Shown: piece by piece, positions 10,564 through 23,414 of the stretch
Position numbering within the stretch: position 1 is the stretch's first letter
Layout: the number at the start of each line of letters is the position of its first letter
Assembly: GCF_022539315.1 (NCBI RefSeq)
Contig: NC_066316.1
Coordinates: 95,474,179 to 95,538,178, forward strand
Origin: Serinus canaria
Lineage: Eukaryota; Chordata; Aves; Passeriformes; Fringillidae
Direction: 5' to 3'
DNA: 64,000 nt
Program-made: the position numbers and the translations under genes
Notes under the pieces: model-generated
Seen by the model: only the letters and a program-made list of their open reading frames with translations
What the model was told of the DNA's origin: nothing
The model's database searches: none

Positions 10564-12534
10564 ACTCAACTCACAACTCACCTGTTGTTAGCACCAGAGA
10601 GCCATCTTGGAAACAGAATATACAAAATCCTAACCACAGGAAAAGACTTGATGAGAAATTGTCCTTTCTAGGCACTGAAGACTTGAACAAATATTGATGG
10701 ATATCATAGGAATCCAGCCTTTCTGCTGGATGCCCCCCAAAGAACTCACCTGCTCTGTGATGTCCAGTTGATGTTATGCTGGCTGCAGGGAAAAGGGACC
10801 ATTAGAGCACCTCTCACCCTAGAAGAGAACATTTTCCATCCATGTCATTTTGAGTCAGCTTTGCTGTGATTTGAGTGTAAATAGTATTTGATCATATCTT
10901 TATTTAATCCCACACTGATCCTATGCCTTTCCCCTCCATTGTTCAGATCACTAACCAGGGATAAAGAAAGAATTTTCAAAACCAGTCAGCATTGTCCTGG
11001 CTCTCCTGGGAGCAAGAAAGGGAAAGACAGAGCTGGCCAGCAGAGTCCTGTGCATCCCACTTTTTCTGTTGGATGGGTTCTGCATCCTTTATTTTTGCAT
11101 GTATGCAATGTATAATGCCTTTTCCCAATGGCTGTATTTTGCTTCCCCTTACTCTTTACTTGTTCATGTGGAGATGGGATACAGGAAATAAAAAAGGCCT
11201 TTTCTGCTGTTTAAACAAGTAATGTATGACTGGAGACTACATATAAGTGCATTCACAGAAATCCATTTTTAATAGTGAGCAGGCAGGGAAAAATCATTTG
11301 TCATAAGATTACAGAGGGGAATATTAAAACCTGTGATGAAATTTTTAAAGGTCTTAAGGAGTATGATAATGATTATGCAGACTAGGTTTATTGCTAGGTA
11401 TGCAGTTAAAATGAGAAGAAATCAAAAAAATCCCACAGTGGAAATCAATATTAACGAAGGTATTATGTGTGAAATTAGTCTTGAAAATAAGAAAGTAGTA
11501 TTACATGTTAAAAAGGATTAAAGGGAAACAATCATGGAGTATAATTAACTGGGCTGCTCCTTACTCTTAAGGGCTTTGGAGAGTCTGTTTTACCTCTAAT
11601 TGCCCTGAAGTGTTCTTTTTTTTTTAAAGGGCCTGCAAACTAGGTACTATTTTTTGGCTTATTCTTACAGGTTGCTCTGCATGTTCTCTATCCCTGCTTC
11701 ATTACCAATCTTGTGATGGAGGATGCTCACCTGCTGTGACAGTGTGTAGGGTTTACTGTACTGGGAGCAGCACTGCAGTGGGCAGCCTGACTTGGTAGTT
11801 TGCTTAACCAAGGTCAAATTTTGCACCCCTTGGGGAGAGGCTGGTGGATAGATTTGCTGAGTGTCTTGGATGTCCTAGGGTGCCCAGGGCACCAGACACC
11901 TCTGTATGAGGCAGGTGAGCTGAGTCCATCATGATGATCAGTTCAGCCTTCTGGGTTTGCCAGAACCCTTGGCTGAGGTCTGGTGGTTGGGAGTTGTCTC
12001 CTGCAGTTTTAAACATCAGCACTGTCGATATTCATTTGAGCTTGTCACACTGTCTCTCTACTCTGTGGGGAGAAATAAGTGCATTCAGGATATGATTCAT
12101 CTGTCTTATTTTAGATGTCTAAATCGGGATAGGAATGTTCCTTGTTCTGACTCCTCATTTTTTCATTTGCCCTGAGGTGAGGCCAAGGTGACAAGCTAAA
12201 ATGCAGACTTTTCTGACTGACCGGATGAGTCCTACCCATCAAATCTCAGCAGCCTCCATCACAAAATCCCCCTTATGTGGAGCTGCCACTCAAATGTTTC
12301 TTTTGCTGACCAGTGGTGCTTGTCATGTAAGGTTATGAGGAGAGGTTGTAAAAGGTTTTGAAGGAGGTGTGACATCCACTAGAAGAGCATGACCTGTGAC
12401 AGGTGACTTTTTGTCACATGGTGGATCCGGATGCCTCTTCTATCCCGCAGCCCAGTGTGGTACAGACTCATGAGTCACACTTGGGAAAAAAATCAATGCT
12501 CTCCCTGCAGAAAAAGAACTTGCCTTAGTTGCTT

Positions 12535-12613
12535 TCTGTCTGTCTTCTGTCGTTCTTTCTGTTCTGTCTGTTCTGTCGTTGCTTTCTGTCTTGCGTTCTG
12601 TCGTTCTTTGATG

Positions 12614-12649
<36 letters not shown>

Positions 12650-12704
12650 TTCTGTTCTTCTTGTCTTTCTTTCTTCTTTCTTCTTTCTTCGTCTTTCTCT
12701 CTCT

Positions 12705-12756
<52 letters not shown>
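12535..12756. repeat. Polypyrimidine microsatellite: (CTTT)n grading into (CT)n
   Basis: About 220 bases almost entirely C and T on the + strand. It starts with interspersed 'ctttctgtctgtc' units, then a (CTTT)n block from about 12612, 'cttctttctt' units, and finally near-pure (CT)n ending at 12756. Open frames on either strand here encode only Ser/Leu/Phe or Arg/Glu/Lys runs and are artefacts of the repeat. Confidence 0.97.
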
Positions 12757-13539
12757 AAACTGGCAGTTATGATCACTGTGTGAGAGGCAAGCTGAATTTG
12801 TTCTTACTTCTCTTTCTTGCATGAGAGAGAGAGACAATAATGGTTGCCTGGCATTGTTTCTTTCTTCCCTGCAAACTGCGATGTTTGCCTTTTCCTTGTC
12901 TGTGCTGCAAAGCAATTAATAGCACCTGCAGGAGAGACAATGGACAGCAGAAAGAAGAATCCACGGGCACAGACAGGGCAGAGACCATTTCAGTGACTTC
13001 CATGCCCAGATGTTCTCACTTGAGTCGTTTCAGCAGCAGAAACTCAACAGAGAAGGATGGGGTGTGTGCTCCATAGCCCAGATGGGAACTTGCTGTATTG
13101 AATGTTTTAAAAAGATTTCTGATTTCCTGCTTGTAAATGTAAAGTTAAAGAATTGTTTCTGATCTGGGGAACAGTATTTGAATCCCCTACACCACACGCT
13201 GTGTGTGGTATCTCTGCCCTGTTAAGAGTGTGTTGGGCTAAAATGCCGTTGTGGAGGAGTGTGAGACACACTGTGGTGCTGTCAGTGCTGATCAGCAGTG
13301 CTGCAAATCCAGCAGCATCACTGGGGTGCTCAACTGTCCTGTAACTACTGAGAGGACAAATGTCTGGCTTTGCATAATGAATATGCTTTGCTGAGGTGCT
13401 GGTATTATATGGACAATATATTTCTTTTTAATTTGACGGAATAAGCTTTTGTATGCTGTGATGACATAGGAAAGGCTGAAAGATTCACTCTCCCAAGGTT
13501 AATTGCAATCAGATCTTTGATGCAATTAATTTTAACAGG
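12757..13539. other. Non-coding stretch, unassigned
   Basis: Average composition, no recognised gene, repeat or motif. Short open frames on both strands overlap each other and carry no family signature. Confidence 0.5.
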
Positions 13540-14660
13540 GGAAGAGAATCACAGGTCAGAAGAGAGAAAGGGCAGGTTAAAAAATATTTGGATGAATTAG
13601 AAATGTTCCAGTCAGCAGGGTCAGGTGAAATCCGGTTGAAGGTTGCCAGAGCAGCTGCTGAACTGTTTGTGATTGTCTTCAGATGCTTGTGGAGGACCAA
13701 AAGGTCTGACAGCCCTAGAAAAATCTCCTACTCCTTTATTTAAAGAAAAAAAATACAAAGCAACTCATCTGGCAAATAAACTGGGTTACCAGAGCAATAA
13801 TACCATAAGTGAAAATACCAAGTGAATCATAAAGCGGTGGAAATAATAATTGTGGATTTGTCAAGAACAAATCACATCAAATCCTCTGTATGTTTGGCTT
13901 CTTTGCTGATCTGGTAGATGTAGAAAAGCAGTAAGATGTTGTATTCTTGATGCTTGCATGTCAATTGGGTATAGGTTTGATTCATTGCTATGAAGTGAGT
14001 GCACTGCTTAAAAAAATCCTGCTAAGAAACATTATCAGTGCTTTGGGGTAAGAATGAGAGGACATTTGAAGTTAGAGTTCTCTGAGGTTTATCCCGAACA
14101 CAATTCTACTCAGTATTCATGTTGCTGTTTTCAGTGACATAATGAAAGAGTAAGGAGAGCTTCAAGAACTGTGGGAGAGAGTATCATGTTTAAAATTGAT
14201 TTTTACTGGATGAAAAACTGCCAGGTATCAACGAATGAAATGCAATAACAGAAATTGAAAAGTATTACACATAAGAAAAAGTGACAAGACATCGCAGAAT
14301 ATGTGAAAGATGAAAGGGACTTGGAGGTTCAGGGTTAATGTCAGTGCTAAATTGCAAAAGATTAAAAGATTCTTTTGTTTATCAAGATATTTCAGTCTGG
14401 AATGTATACATAAAGGACATGGAAGGGAGTTAATTTCTTTTTCATTGTATAACTGGGGTCTCAGCTGGAATAATGGACACACTTCTGAGCAGTGGATACA
14501 GACAAAATGTAGGGAATCCAGAGGTGAAACAATAAAACTGATGAACAGCTGACAACTATGACCTGTGAAATAAGCTCCATTTGATCCAGAGAAGACTTAA
14601 GGAAGGGTATGATGCAAGTGTGTGATGATGAAGAGTCTTTAAAATGATGATAACAGATTA
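13540..14660 (+). pseudogene. Ancient CR1/L3-type LINE ORF2 relic (reverse transcriptase region)
   Basis: A collinear, heavily mutated copy of a CR1-clade reverse transcriptase. In order it shows 'gatgaattagaaatgttcc' with 'cagcagggtcaggtgaaatc' (the SAGPDEI-type RT start), 'gctgaactgtttgtgattgt' with 'cttcagatgcttgtggagga' (RT helix region), 'ttgtggatttgtcaagaac' with 'aaatcacatcaaat' (the HGFVKNKSCQTN-type block), 'gtagatgtagaaaagcagt' with 'attcttgatgcttg' (DVIYLD-type block carrying the first catalytic Asp), then 'gacttggaggttcagggtta' (end of RT) and 'gatccagagaagactta'. Numerous stops and indels make it dead. It is far more diverged than the other CR1 copies here, so it was probably inserted before modern birds radiated. 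The family call rests on recalled consensus, not a search. Confidence 0.7.
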
Positions 14661-17600
14661 TTTATAATGTCTGCTCATGATGTGGCATGAAAAAATAAGT
14701 TAATTGTGAAGCCAACGGGATTCGATTAAGGTACCATAAAAAAATCTAACAAAAGGGACACTTAAGCTCTAAAACAGATTTTACAGTGAATCCATGCTAT
14801 CTTTGTATTATTGTTATTATTAATATCATATTTCTGTGTTCTTCATGAAAATATTGCCCCATTATTTGCAAAAAATTCTTCTTGCCTTATTTTAAAGACA
14901 AGATAAGCTGAATCTGGTTCCTTCCAGGCCCATGTGTCCAGTGCCATGATGCTATGGCTTATTTTACTGGCAGAGTTTAGTGTGACAATACTTGATGAGT
15001 GAAAAAGAGAACTGTGCAAAAAAGGATTTAGTGCCTTCCCAGTCAGCTGCATGCTGATCTGGCTGCCTACCTGTGCCTGCCTAGCATCAAGGATGCACAA
15101 TTGTGTTGACTTCCAGTAGCTGTGAGGAATTTGCTGAATTTCCTATCCCAACCCCTTGCAGTTCTCATTTGTAGCTCAGGCTCCTTTGGGCCAGCTTAGC
15201 ACCCAGGGCAAATCAAGCAATAAGAGGCTGAGCTCCTGGGGCTGATGTTGTGCTGTGCTCCTGGTGTGGTGCAACACAGGCCAAAGGCAGCCAGGAGAAT
15301 GTGGCCCACATGGAATCCTGCTATAAGCATGTTAGGCTCACTTCTGCAATGCTGAGATATAAATAGCCATATGGCTTTACACTGCTAAAATAATTACACC
15401 CACACACATACAGTATAACTCCAAAATAAGGAAATGTAAACAGTTATTTTTTGGCATTTTGGAGTCAAGTATTAGTTGAGGGATTGTTTGCATCTCAGAG
15501 GTACAGCTTTGCTTTGGGATCTCCATAATATTTCTAGGCTTTGATCTCCCAACAGAGAGCCCCTAGTAGATACTAGAGTGGCAACAGGCATAAAGTAATT
15601 ATTATTCTAAGTTTTCTAAGGAATATTTTTGAGAGGCTAAATTGCATTTCCTAGAAATATAAGGGTAGTTCTATTGGAATTAGTTGTTCAAATTAAATAT
15701 TTCTTTTCTAAAGTAATGTAAAAGAACTCTTGAAAATGTTTCAAGTAGAGCTTCACAACATTTACTTTTGCTGAGGATGATTCCAGCTAGCTTTACCCGA
15801 TAGCTTTTGGTACTTGTATGGGAAGAACTCATGAAGAGTGGGTCCTTTCCATACTATGGGTGCTTCCCCCAAATCCACAGACCTCTACTGTAACTCATCC
15901 CTTTTCCTGCTCTGTTCAGATGTTGCTTCCCTGTTCCAAGACTGTATGACCCTATCACTTCTTCTTCCTCTGCCACTGCCCTGCTCTTTTTCCCACACTG
16001 CCATATATCCTCCTGCTAGGAGGTAAGTGATGGATGGCATCAACTGTCAGACTCAGCCAAAAGAAGAGTCACAATTAATACAGAGCCTGTTTTTCTTAGA
16101 AGGCTTCCATGGGCTTCCCAGTCTCCACATGGATTGCCCTGTGCTCATCACGTTAGTTTATGTTCTCCAAAATGCTGATGATAAAAACATTGCAAGTAGA
16201 TTACTAAGTATCTGAGTGAAAAATATCAAAGCATTTCCCTACATCTATTGCTTGCATCTCTGATGCAGACAATGTCTTGCATCAGCACAAAAACCTTTCC
16301 TAGAATAAACCTGGGCTATCCTAAAGTCTGAATTATGCAGGCCATGGATTGAGATCCCCTTTTGTCCTGTGGTTCTAAAACATTCCTTCCTATCTGGTCA
16401 AGTGGGAATCTGGGAATCACCCTTACTAGCAAAAACTGTAATTGTGGTAAGTATGTATTTTTATAATATGGTTCTGCAATAAAAACATAATTATTTGTCA
16501 GCCTTACATACTTGAAGGAAATATGATTTTTAAAACTTAAATTCTGCAATTCTTTGTCACCTATTATGTGCCTCTCATGTTTTTCAGTAGCATGTACTGT
16601 AAAACATGTAGAGAGTAAAGCAGTATCTTGAGTAGATGTGTAAGTGCTCTTTGAAACTAACAACTAATTCCGCTCATATCAGTTTTTTAGCTGCTGAAAG
16701 GGCAGAGAAAAAGTTGCAGACATGAAAAACAAATGACCTTTTTTAGTCTGGCCTTGACAAAGCAGAAACATTCAGCATTTATCTGACTTCCTATAAGTAA
16801 AAGAAGACACAGGCAAGAAGTAAACTTTTGTTTCTAGGTGAAGATCAAAAAGTGTTTTATAGACGGTAAAAATTAAGGTTCTCAACATCCCTGTGAATTA
16901 GGTAATGATCTAATTTTCCATGTGGGAGAAACTAAGGCACAAATAAAAAATCAGACTTATCAACCTTATCATTGCAATCGTGTGATAAAAATCAGAATAA
17001 AGTCTGAAAATCTTCAACACAGTCTTTGGATTTAATTAAAACTGTTTCCTAAAAGAAGGGGTTCTCAGCAATTTTAGTGGATGTACGGGTTGAAATTCTG
17101 CTAATATAACTCACTGAATTTTATATTGAATATTTTAAAGCTTGGAAATTAGGTTCTCGTCTTCTGAGGATTGGCATGAATAGCCTTCAGCAGAGCTCAT
17201 AAAAAGAAAGTTAATTTTTGTTTGGCAAAACACTCTCCTTCCTGTACTTTACTATAAACTGTAGGTCACTAGCATAATCCCTCTCTTTTTATGTGCCTTT
17301 GAAGTAAATGGAATTATGTACTGTAAGAGAGAGATTGTCAATGAAAAGATGAAAAAATATCTGGTTGAAATGCTTTGTATATGAAATCCCATGCTTACAC
17401 CCATGAAAGGAGAGAGACTTTATTCTTTAAAATTATTTGTAATTAAAAGATTGGTTTTATAGTGCATTACTGAATCATTAAAAATCCAGAGGGGGAGAAA
17501 TCAAACTAGCTGGTAGAGAAGTGGCAGGTGGCTGCTATTACTGGCAGATGTGTATCTTGGAGCTGAACTCTTTGCAAATGTCATGTGAAATAACTGAATT

Positions 17601-18129
17601 TATTAGAAGTAGGAATTGCACACACAGAAGCTGATGACCCTGAAAAATATGCAGGCAGCTGTGGGACTGCAGGCTAGAAACTACCCTTCCTATCTGCATT
17701 GAAAACCTGTGAAAACGCTGTAATAGATTTGGCTACAGCAATTTCAAAAGCTGTTCTCCTGCCTGCCCTGTTTTTACAGTGGAGCTTGCCTATACTGGGC
17801 AGAAGAGGCAATATGGGACAGGTTGTGCCCACTCCTGGCCACGCCTTGCATATGGACACAGTTCCCTCTTCACAGTGGATGGGATTAAAACACTGAAATG
17901 GGGTGACTGAGGCGAAATACAAATCCAGTTCTTACTGCTGGGATAATGACAGCAGTTTCTGTCAGAAAGTGAGGAGGAGCTTGGCAAGTAATGTCCTTAC
18001 CAGCAGGGGATGAGCAGAGCCCTGCTCCTGCAGTGGCCCCATTTCACAGTTACCTGCCAGGCTGCCTTGGCAGTGATAGGTGTGCCTGTGCTGCACTGCC
18101 CTGAACTGCAGGGGAGGTCAGAGTGACTT
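14661..18129. other. Non-coding stretch, unassigned
   Basis: AT-rich; no recognised exon. A GC-richer block at 15110-15330 and another at 17680-17900 carry only short featureless frames. The 115-codon minus-strand frame at 16316-16663 has no recognisable domain and no splice or promoter support. Confidence 0.5.
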
Positions 18130-18185
18130 CTGGAGGTCACCTGGCCCAAGCTCCTGCTCAAAGCATGGCCAGCTTCACACGTGGC
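18130..18185 (-). mobile_element. Short CR1 LINE fragment (antisense)
   Basis: 'ctggaggtcacctggcccaa' followed by 'gctcctgctcaaagcatggc' and 'cagcttcacac' corresponds to the antisense CR1 segment '..ggtcatctggtccaaccccctgctcaaagcag..'. Only about 55 bp are recognisable. Confidence 0.65.
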
Positions 18186-21100
18186 ATGAGTGCTGGCACA
18201 CATTAATATTTAATCTGTAAACTAATTTAATGGAGCTTTCCCTTTTCATGTGATCTTCAGGACTAGTTCACTTTTAAAGAGTAGGAACACAGGGCACAAA
18301 AAGGTGATTATTTTTTTAAAGGGAGAAGTGAGTGGTCGTAAATGAAAGCTGCTGTGTAGGTGCTTTTTGTTTGTTTGTTTTACTAACAAGTTTTCACAAA
18401 ATATTAATTTTTTTTTTCTTGATAAACATTGTTTACTTCAGGTGAGATTTTTGCTCCATTAAAAGAGCTATTAAAGGTACAGTAGACTGATGCTCAGTTT
18501 GCCCAAGAGTAGAGAGTTTGCATATTATTACAAAAAAAAAGCACGGTGGGTGAGGCAAGAAGTAATCAATATGTGCATAAACAAAGAGGTAGTTCACATG
18601 TCTAGTTTCATGTTGGTATTACACAGAAATTGTTAACTCTACAATTAAAGTTAGGATTTTTTACTCACGTTCTTTTTCCTCTCATATTTGTTATTTTTGG
18701 ATCTCAGTTTTCCAGGTGAGGCAGGCTAAACTTTGCATATTGTCTATAAGCAGAGGTGAGATAAGATTCCAACCTCTCCTGAACATTATGGGTGGTCCTG
18801 GAGTTCCACTGCAAGCTTGAACCCTCTGGCTGTCATCCAATATGGCCAGAAACGAAAGCTCCCCAAAGAAAATCCAGCTATTAAGGATGAATGATTCCAG
18901 AGGGTGAATCAGTAAGATACAAAATTGATGACCAATGTGACAATCAAGATTTTGAAACTGTAGATGGAGTGAAAATTTATGAGCTTTAAACTTACATTCC
19001 TCAACTGTGAAATGAAGCAGAATGTGGTGAGAAAACTTCAGTGGAAGGTGTGTTAATTATTTGAACTATATTTGTGTTCTTGCTCCAACATCCCCTTTCA
19101 TTTTTGATAATGAAAATGTTTCAGCAGCATTCTTATTCTTTGAACAAGAAAAATAGGTAAGTATATTTTGGAATGTTACCAAACCTTTGAGAATTGCAAA
19201 GTGAGAAATGAGAGAAACGGTGAAATTTCATGATTGCCAAGATCAAAAGTAACCTCCAGTTGGCCAGAGGACTGGCAGGCCCTTGCAAAACCCTTTTTTT
19301 TTCAGTTTAAGACCAAACCCAACAGAAGGACAAAATTTCAGGAGCACAGCAATTAGTATGAGGCATAATTTATAGAGGACAAGAAAGGGAAAATTAAAAT
19401 GAATTGTTCAATTTTTTGTCCATCTTGTGAAAGAGGTAAGATGAGGGGCTGAGAAAGGAACCTACTGGGAATGTCTGGACAGATGAGTTATTCAGGAACT
19501 TGCTACCCATGTAGCTCAGGGAGCTTGGGAAGCTGCTGAGGTAAGATGGTTGGTGTTACCTGTGGCATGTGGAGCCAGTTGGCTGCAGAGTAGGGCAGTA
19601 GCTCCAGAGAGTTCTTTTTCTTGCATTATCTTGATTTCCAGCTGTCCAGGGAATTGCTAAACCTTATGAGCTCCTTTATGAGCTTGGATGGTGGCTGAGA
19701 ACTCTGCCAACCAGACTGCTTATAAAAACCCCACAGGGCTCAAGAGATTAGGCAGCCAGGAGCTGGCTGGAAAAAGGACTTTAGCAGCCAAGCACCCAGG
19801 AGATGGGCAGTGGGCAGAGAGACCACAAACGAGTAGATTTTCCTCAAGGGTTGCAACTGAATTGGCTTATCCCTTCAGAATGTTTTAACCCTGTCAAATC
19901 CATTATTCTCAGGTGACTGTGGGGAAATTTCTGAAAAGTCCCAAATCTAAAAAAAATGCCAAGTAAAAATCTTCACATGTATGTTATTTTTCACATAATG
20001 CAATCATGAGAAGTATGGGCAGAAATTTTTTCTTTTGGTCCACTGAAAATAATCTGTGTTGGGCTGTGAAGAGTTTTATGTATATCTGAGTACTGGTTGT
20101 GGTGACACAACTCTATTCTAAAATGGTCCTTACAGACAGGAAATACAAATTCTTTCCTGCTTTGCACTGAAATATATTAACTTTGAAAATTTTCCTCAGC
20201 TTGACAGTGGCCATAGTGGTTATCTCAAAATGCAGGTATATTCACACTGAAGGTCTGCAAATGAACAATTTAATTACCCAAATTTACATTTTGGTGTGAA
20301 TGTTCAAAACAATAATTTTAATAAAATAAACTGGTCCAAAAGTCCAGATAAAACCAAACAAATCTTCATCTTCTTTCCTTAACACAGATCAGAATCCCCA
20401 TGAAGACATTTCCCTTTTCTTTTTTTTTGTTTTAAATGCTTATTGTGAATACTTGATCTGTTTTAAACCAACATATCCATATTTTAAGATAGTCACATAC
20501 TTTTTTCTCAAGAGTTTTTCAATTAAACTTTTCCTTTAACATCTAAAGGTAAAGAAAGTTCAATCATTCCCCTTTTCCCTAGTCAAGTAGTTTTCTGGAA
20601 TGCTATCACTAACAATAAATAAATAAATCTAATATAAATATTTTCAGAAAATTTTGATTGCATACAAATTCTTTGAAAGAAAGTTGAATACTTTGCAGAC
20701 ATAATTTGATTTTTGTTTCACAACCTGTATTTGCAGGTATTTCTCAATGTTGCCACACTTTCATGTGCTAAAAATATTACTTGCATTTAAGTTTAGAGAC
20801 TGTGCATATCTCTTTATCTTAGTTACAAACAAAATAAAACACATATTCTCTATCTTTTTCTATTAACTGGTATGATTAATCCATTACCCAGTTGGGAGCA
20901 CCTGGCATTATCTGTCCTTTCTCTGCTGGAAACTGTGTTCCTCTTATACCAATTCAGCAGCATGTTTGAAGCAACAAAAAAGATTAGTTTTGAAACAAGG
21001 TAAAAGAGTAGCTTCTGAAACATTCCCAGACTTCATAGAGAAAGAGCTATTGGATCATTGCATTGAATAATTAAGGCCACAGTTTCGCTATTTTGGAGGA

Positions 21101-21300
21101 ATTGGTGTAAGTAATTCCTTAAAATCTGATGTTTGGATAAAAATAGTGTTGCAAGAGCTCTGTCCTATCAAGGACAAAGTGTCAGTGGGAATGAAGAGGG
21201 AAGGAAGAGCAGCTGATTTCATTGCTTTTTAGCACATATGTTATGCAGCATTTGCCATTAATAGGTATTTTGAGATCACATCTTTTGGCTATAAGAAGCA
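18186..21300. other. Non-coding stretch, unassigned
   Basis: AT-rich with homopolymer tracts near 18407 and 20418 and a small (AATA)n run near 20617. No gene or repeat family recognised. Confidence 0.5.
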
Positions 21301-21479
21301 AAATCCTTCATATGGGATACAAGGCCAGCAACCAGCAGCCAGACCAAGAACCATTTTCTTTAGAGGATTCCTGAGCTACATCCATAAGAACAAATGTACC
21401 ACCCTCAGAAGAAAACTGTGGAATTAGTGCAGAGCAAATCTGCCTGTGTGCCTCTTTGTCTTCTGATGGCTGAGATGTA

Positions 21480-21805
21480 ACACTTGAGTACAGCCCAGCC
21501 CCTACAGGTGTTGGGTACCACTGTGGTTTTCCTTCAACACTTTTTCCCACAGCTCCCTCTGAGATCTTCATCTTTTCTGGCAGATCTACTCCAGCTTCAG
21601 TGCCAAGGGATGTTTTGTGCCTGGCTGTTGGTGATGGAGGGACGGGGATGGAGCAGAAGTCATTTTCTTGAGAATACAAAGGGTTTATATAGGGTTTACT
21701 TGTACGACACTTATACATTGGATTCTATTTTTGGTAACAATTTGCCATTGGTTATACATTCTTTATGACATCAGTTACTTGGTAAGCATTCTAAGTTTCA
21801 CAACA
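21480..21805 (-). mobile_element. Possible ERV LTR fragment (antisense)
   Basis: Read on the minus strand from 21805 it begins TGTTGTGAAAC and has repeated CCAAT boxes (aaccaatggc, atccaatgta). A TATA-type box (ctatataaac) then follows near 21690, an arrangement typical of passerine ERV LTR promoters. The 3' side is unclear: I see no AATAAA at the expected distance and no target-site duplication. It could equally be unrelated unique sequence. The left border is a guess. Confidence 0.35.
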
Positions 21806-23089
21806 GGTCTCTTGGTCACTTCCACACCAGGGATCAGTTATGTGTCTGTCTCTCCCATTGTGTCTGCTCAATCAGGCCCAAGATATCAGGCTGCTTTATC
21901 AGTTCCATGGTACTCCCTGTCTTATCTCCCATACCTGGCAAAAGGAAGTTAATTGTTAAGAAAGTGTAAAACCAAAGAACTCAGGTGCTCTGAAAGAATT
22001 TGCTAAGATTTTTTTTCATTGGAGGTAATACCTCAGACAGATGTTCATACAAAATGTTACCACGTACTTTTCTGTTTGACCATTCAGATGAGGTGCAGTA
22101 TCACTTCTTTGGTTGTGTGATAACTATGGGATGCAAGTTCTTTATTGTGTTTGCACTATTTTGAATCAACATCTCCTTAAAAAAGGGTGCTCTCTTATTT
22201 TGCTGTAAAATGCAATTTAACATATGACACTGTGTTTTCCAAACTTGCATTTTAAATAGCACTAGGATATTTAAATACCACTGAAGGTATATTGTGAATT
22301 GTTTATTATGTGGAGATTAAAAAAAAAAATCACTGAAGAGTTAGCCATTTTATAAATTAAAAAAAAAATAATTCTGAATAATGCTGGTTTGTTATCTAGT
22401 TTGATTTGTTCAATGCATGTATGTTGATCTGTTCAATGCATGCAGTGTGAATTCTGACACGAAGTATGATTCCTGTAGTTTGCTTTTTTACATGCATAAG
22501 AATATTTATATAAAAATACTAAATTCATATTATGTAACCATGTAACAAAAATGATATAATATTAAAGTAGTAAAATGGCCCTCATGTATAACATATTTAT
22601 GTTCAGAATACTTCGTGTGACAGGTAAATGCCAGACTATCTATTTCATCCAGAGAAATAAGACAGAAACAAGGTGATATAAAGACAGTAAACAGGAAGTC
22701 TGTGGAAAATACAATATTTAATTCCACATCTTCAGAGCTAGATTAGCATTAGGACTTTTGTTCCTTCCCAATAATCACAGATAAGTAGTATCTCATGCCA
22801 GAAATAACCTGGTTTTCATAGCTGTTCTTCTGTTCCTTTCTGCTTCACGCTACTGTTTGTGTCTGTGATGCAGTGAGTAATACTATCATTAAAAATATTT
22901 CTTTTGGTTTATTGCATTTCTGTTTTCTGTGTTTCTATTTAATTAAATTCTTCACTGATCATAAAATAAGAACAACATTTTTGTTTGTGTAAGGACAAAC
23001 TTGTAAGTCACTGTTTGTTTTACTAGTCCAAATGACACTTTTTAGATATTGTCTTTCATGTAAGGACTTTGGTCCTTAGAACCCTTTTC
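21806..23089. other. Non-coding stretch with one short direct repeat
   Basis: AT-rich; no gene recognised. Contains a 23-bp-period duplication at 22401-22443 (ttgatttgttcaatgcatg / ttgatctgttcaatgcatg). Confidence 0.55.
22401..22443. repeat. Short direct tandem duplication
   Basis: Two 20-mers differing at two positions start at 22401 and 22424. Confidence 0.85.
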
Positions 23090-23414
23090 TGTGCTGACTT
23101 GTGGATGCCATGGGACAGGGAGAGAGAAACAGCAAGCGTTTCTCACAGAGGCTTGTGAGAAGTTTTAGAGAGCTGGAAAGATGTGATAACTGTTGACTGT
23201 AAACAACTTACAGGCGCTGTTTTTCTATTTAATTTTTCAGTTCCTCTCAAGGACAGTGTGTGAGAAAGATGTTTCTGTTAGTTAGCCACTAGAATAGAAT
23301 CTATCGTACCACTCTATAAAAACTGTGCCGTTCTTTCGAATAAAGTCTTTCTTGGCCTTTGCTACGATCCTGCCTCTCGCCTGTTCCTGCCCCGACCCCA
23401 GTGCATGAGAGACA
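23090..23414 (+). mobile_element. Solo-LTR-like endogenous retroviral element
   Basis: Begins TGTGCTGACTTG and ends ..GAGACA, giving the TG..CA frame of an LTR of about 325 bp. A TATA box (ctataaaaac) lies at 23314, AATAAA at 23339-23344 immediately downstream, then a T- and C-rich U5-like segment (gtctttcttggcctttgct, cctgcctctcgcctgttcct). The TATA, poly(A) signal and pyrimidine-rich tail in this spacing are the LTR hallmark. No internal retroviral coding sequence lies on either side, so it is a recombined solo copy. No clear target-site duplication was found, so the borders are approximate. Confidence 0.68.

Larger units (their letters stand above)
8861..12534. other. Non-coding stretch, nothing assigned apart from a short tandem duplication
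   Basis: AT-rich sequence with scattered short open frames that lack codon or motif support. Contains a 35-bp-period duplication at 10506-10563 and a CTCF-like motif at 9233-9246. The 10080-10430 block is GC-richer but has no recognised identity. Confidence 0.55.

Noticed and set aside
12431..12915. Several open frames of 80-140 codons on both strands, rich in Ser/Phe/Leu or Arg/Glu/Lys
   Set aside because: They are translations of the (CTTT)n/(CT)n microsatellite and have no independent coding signal.
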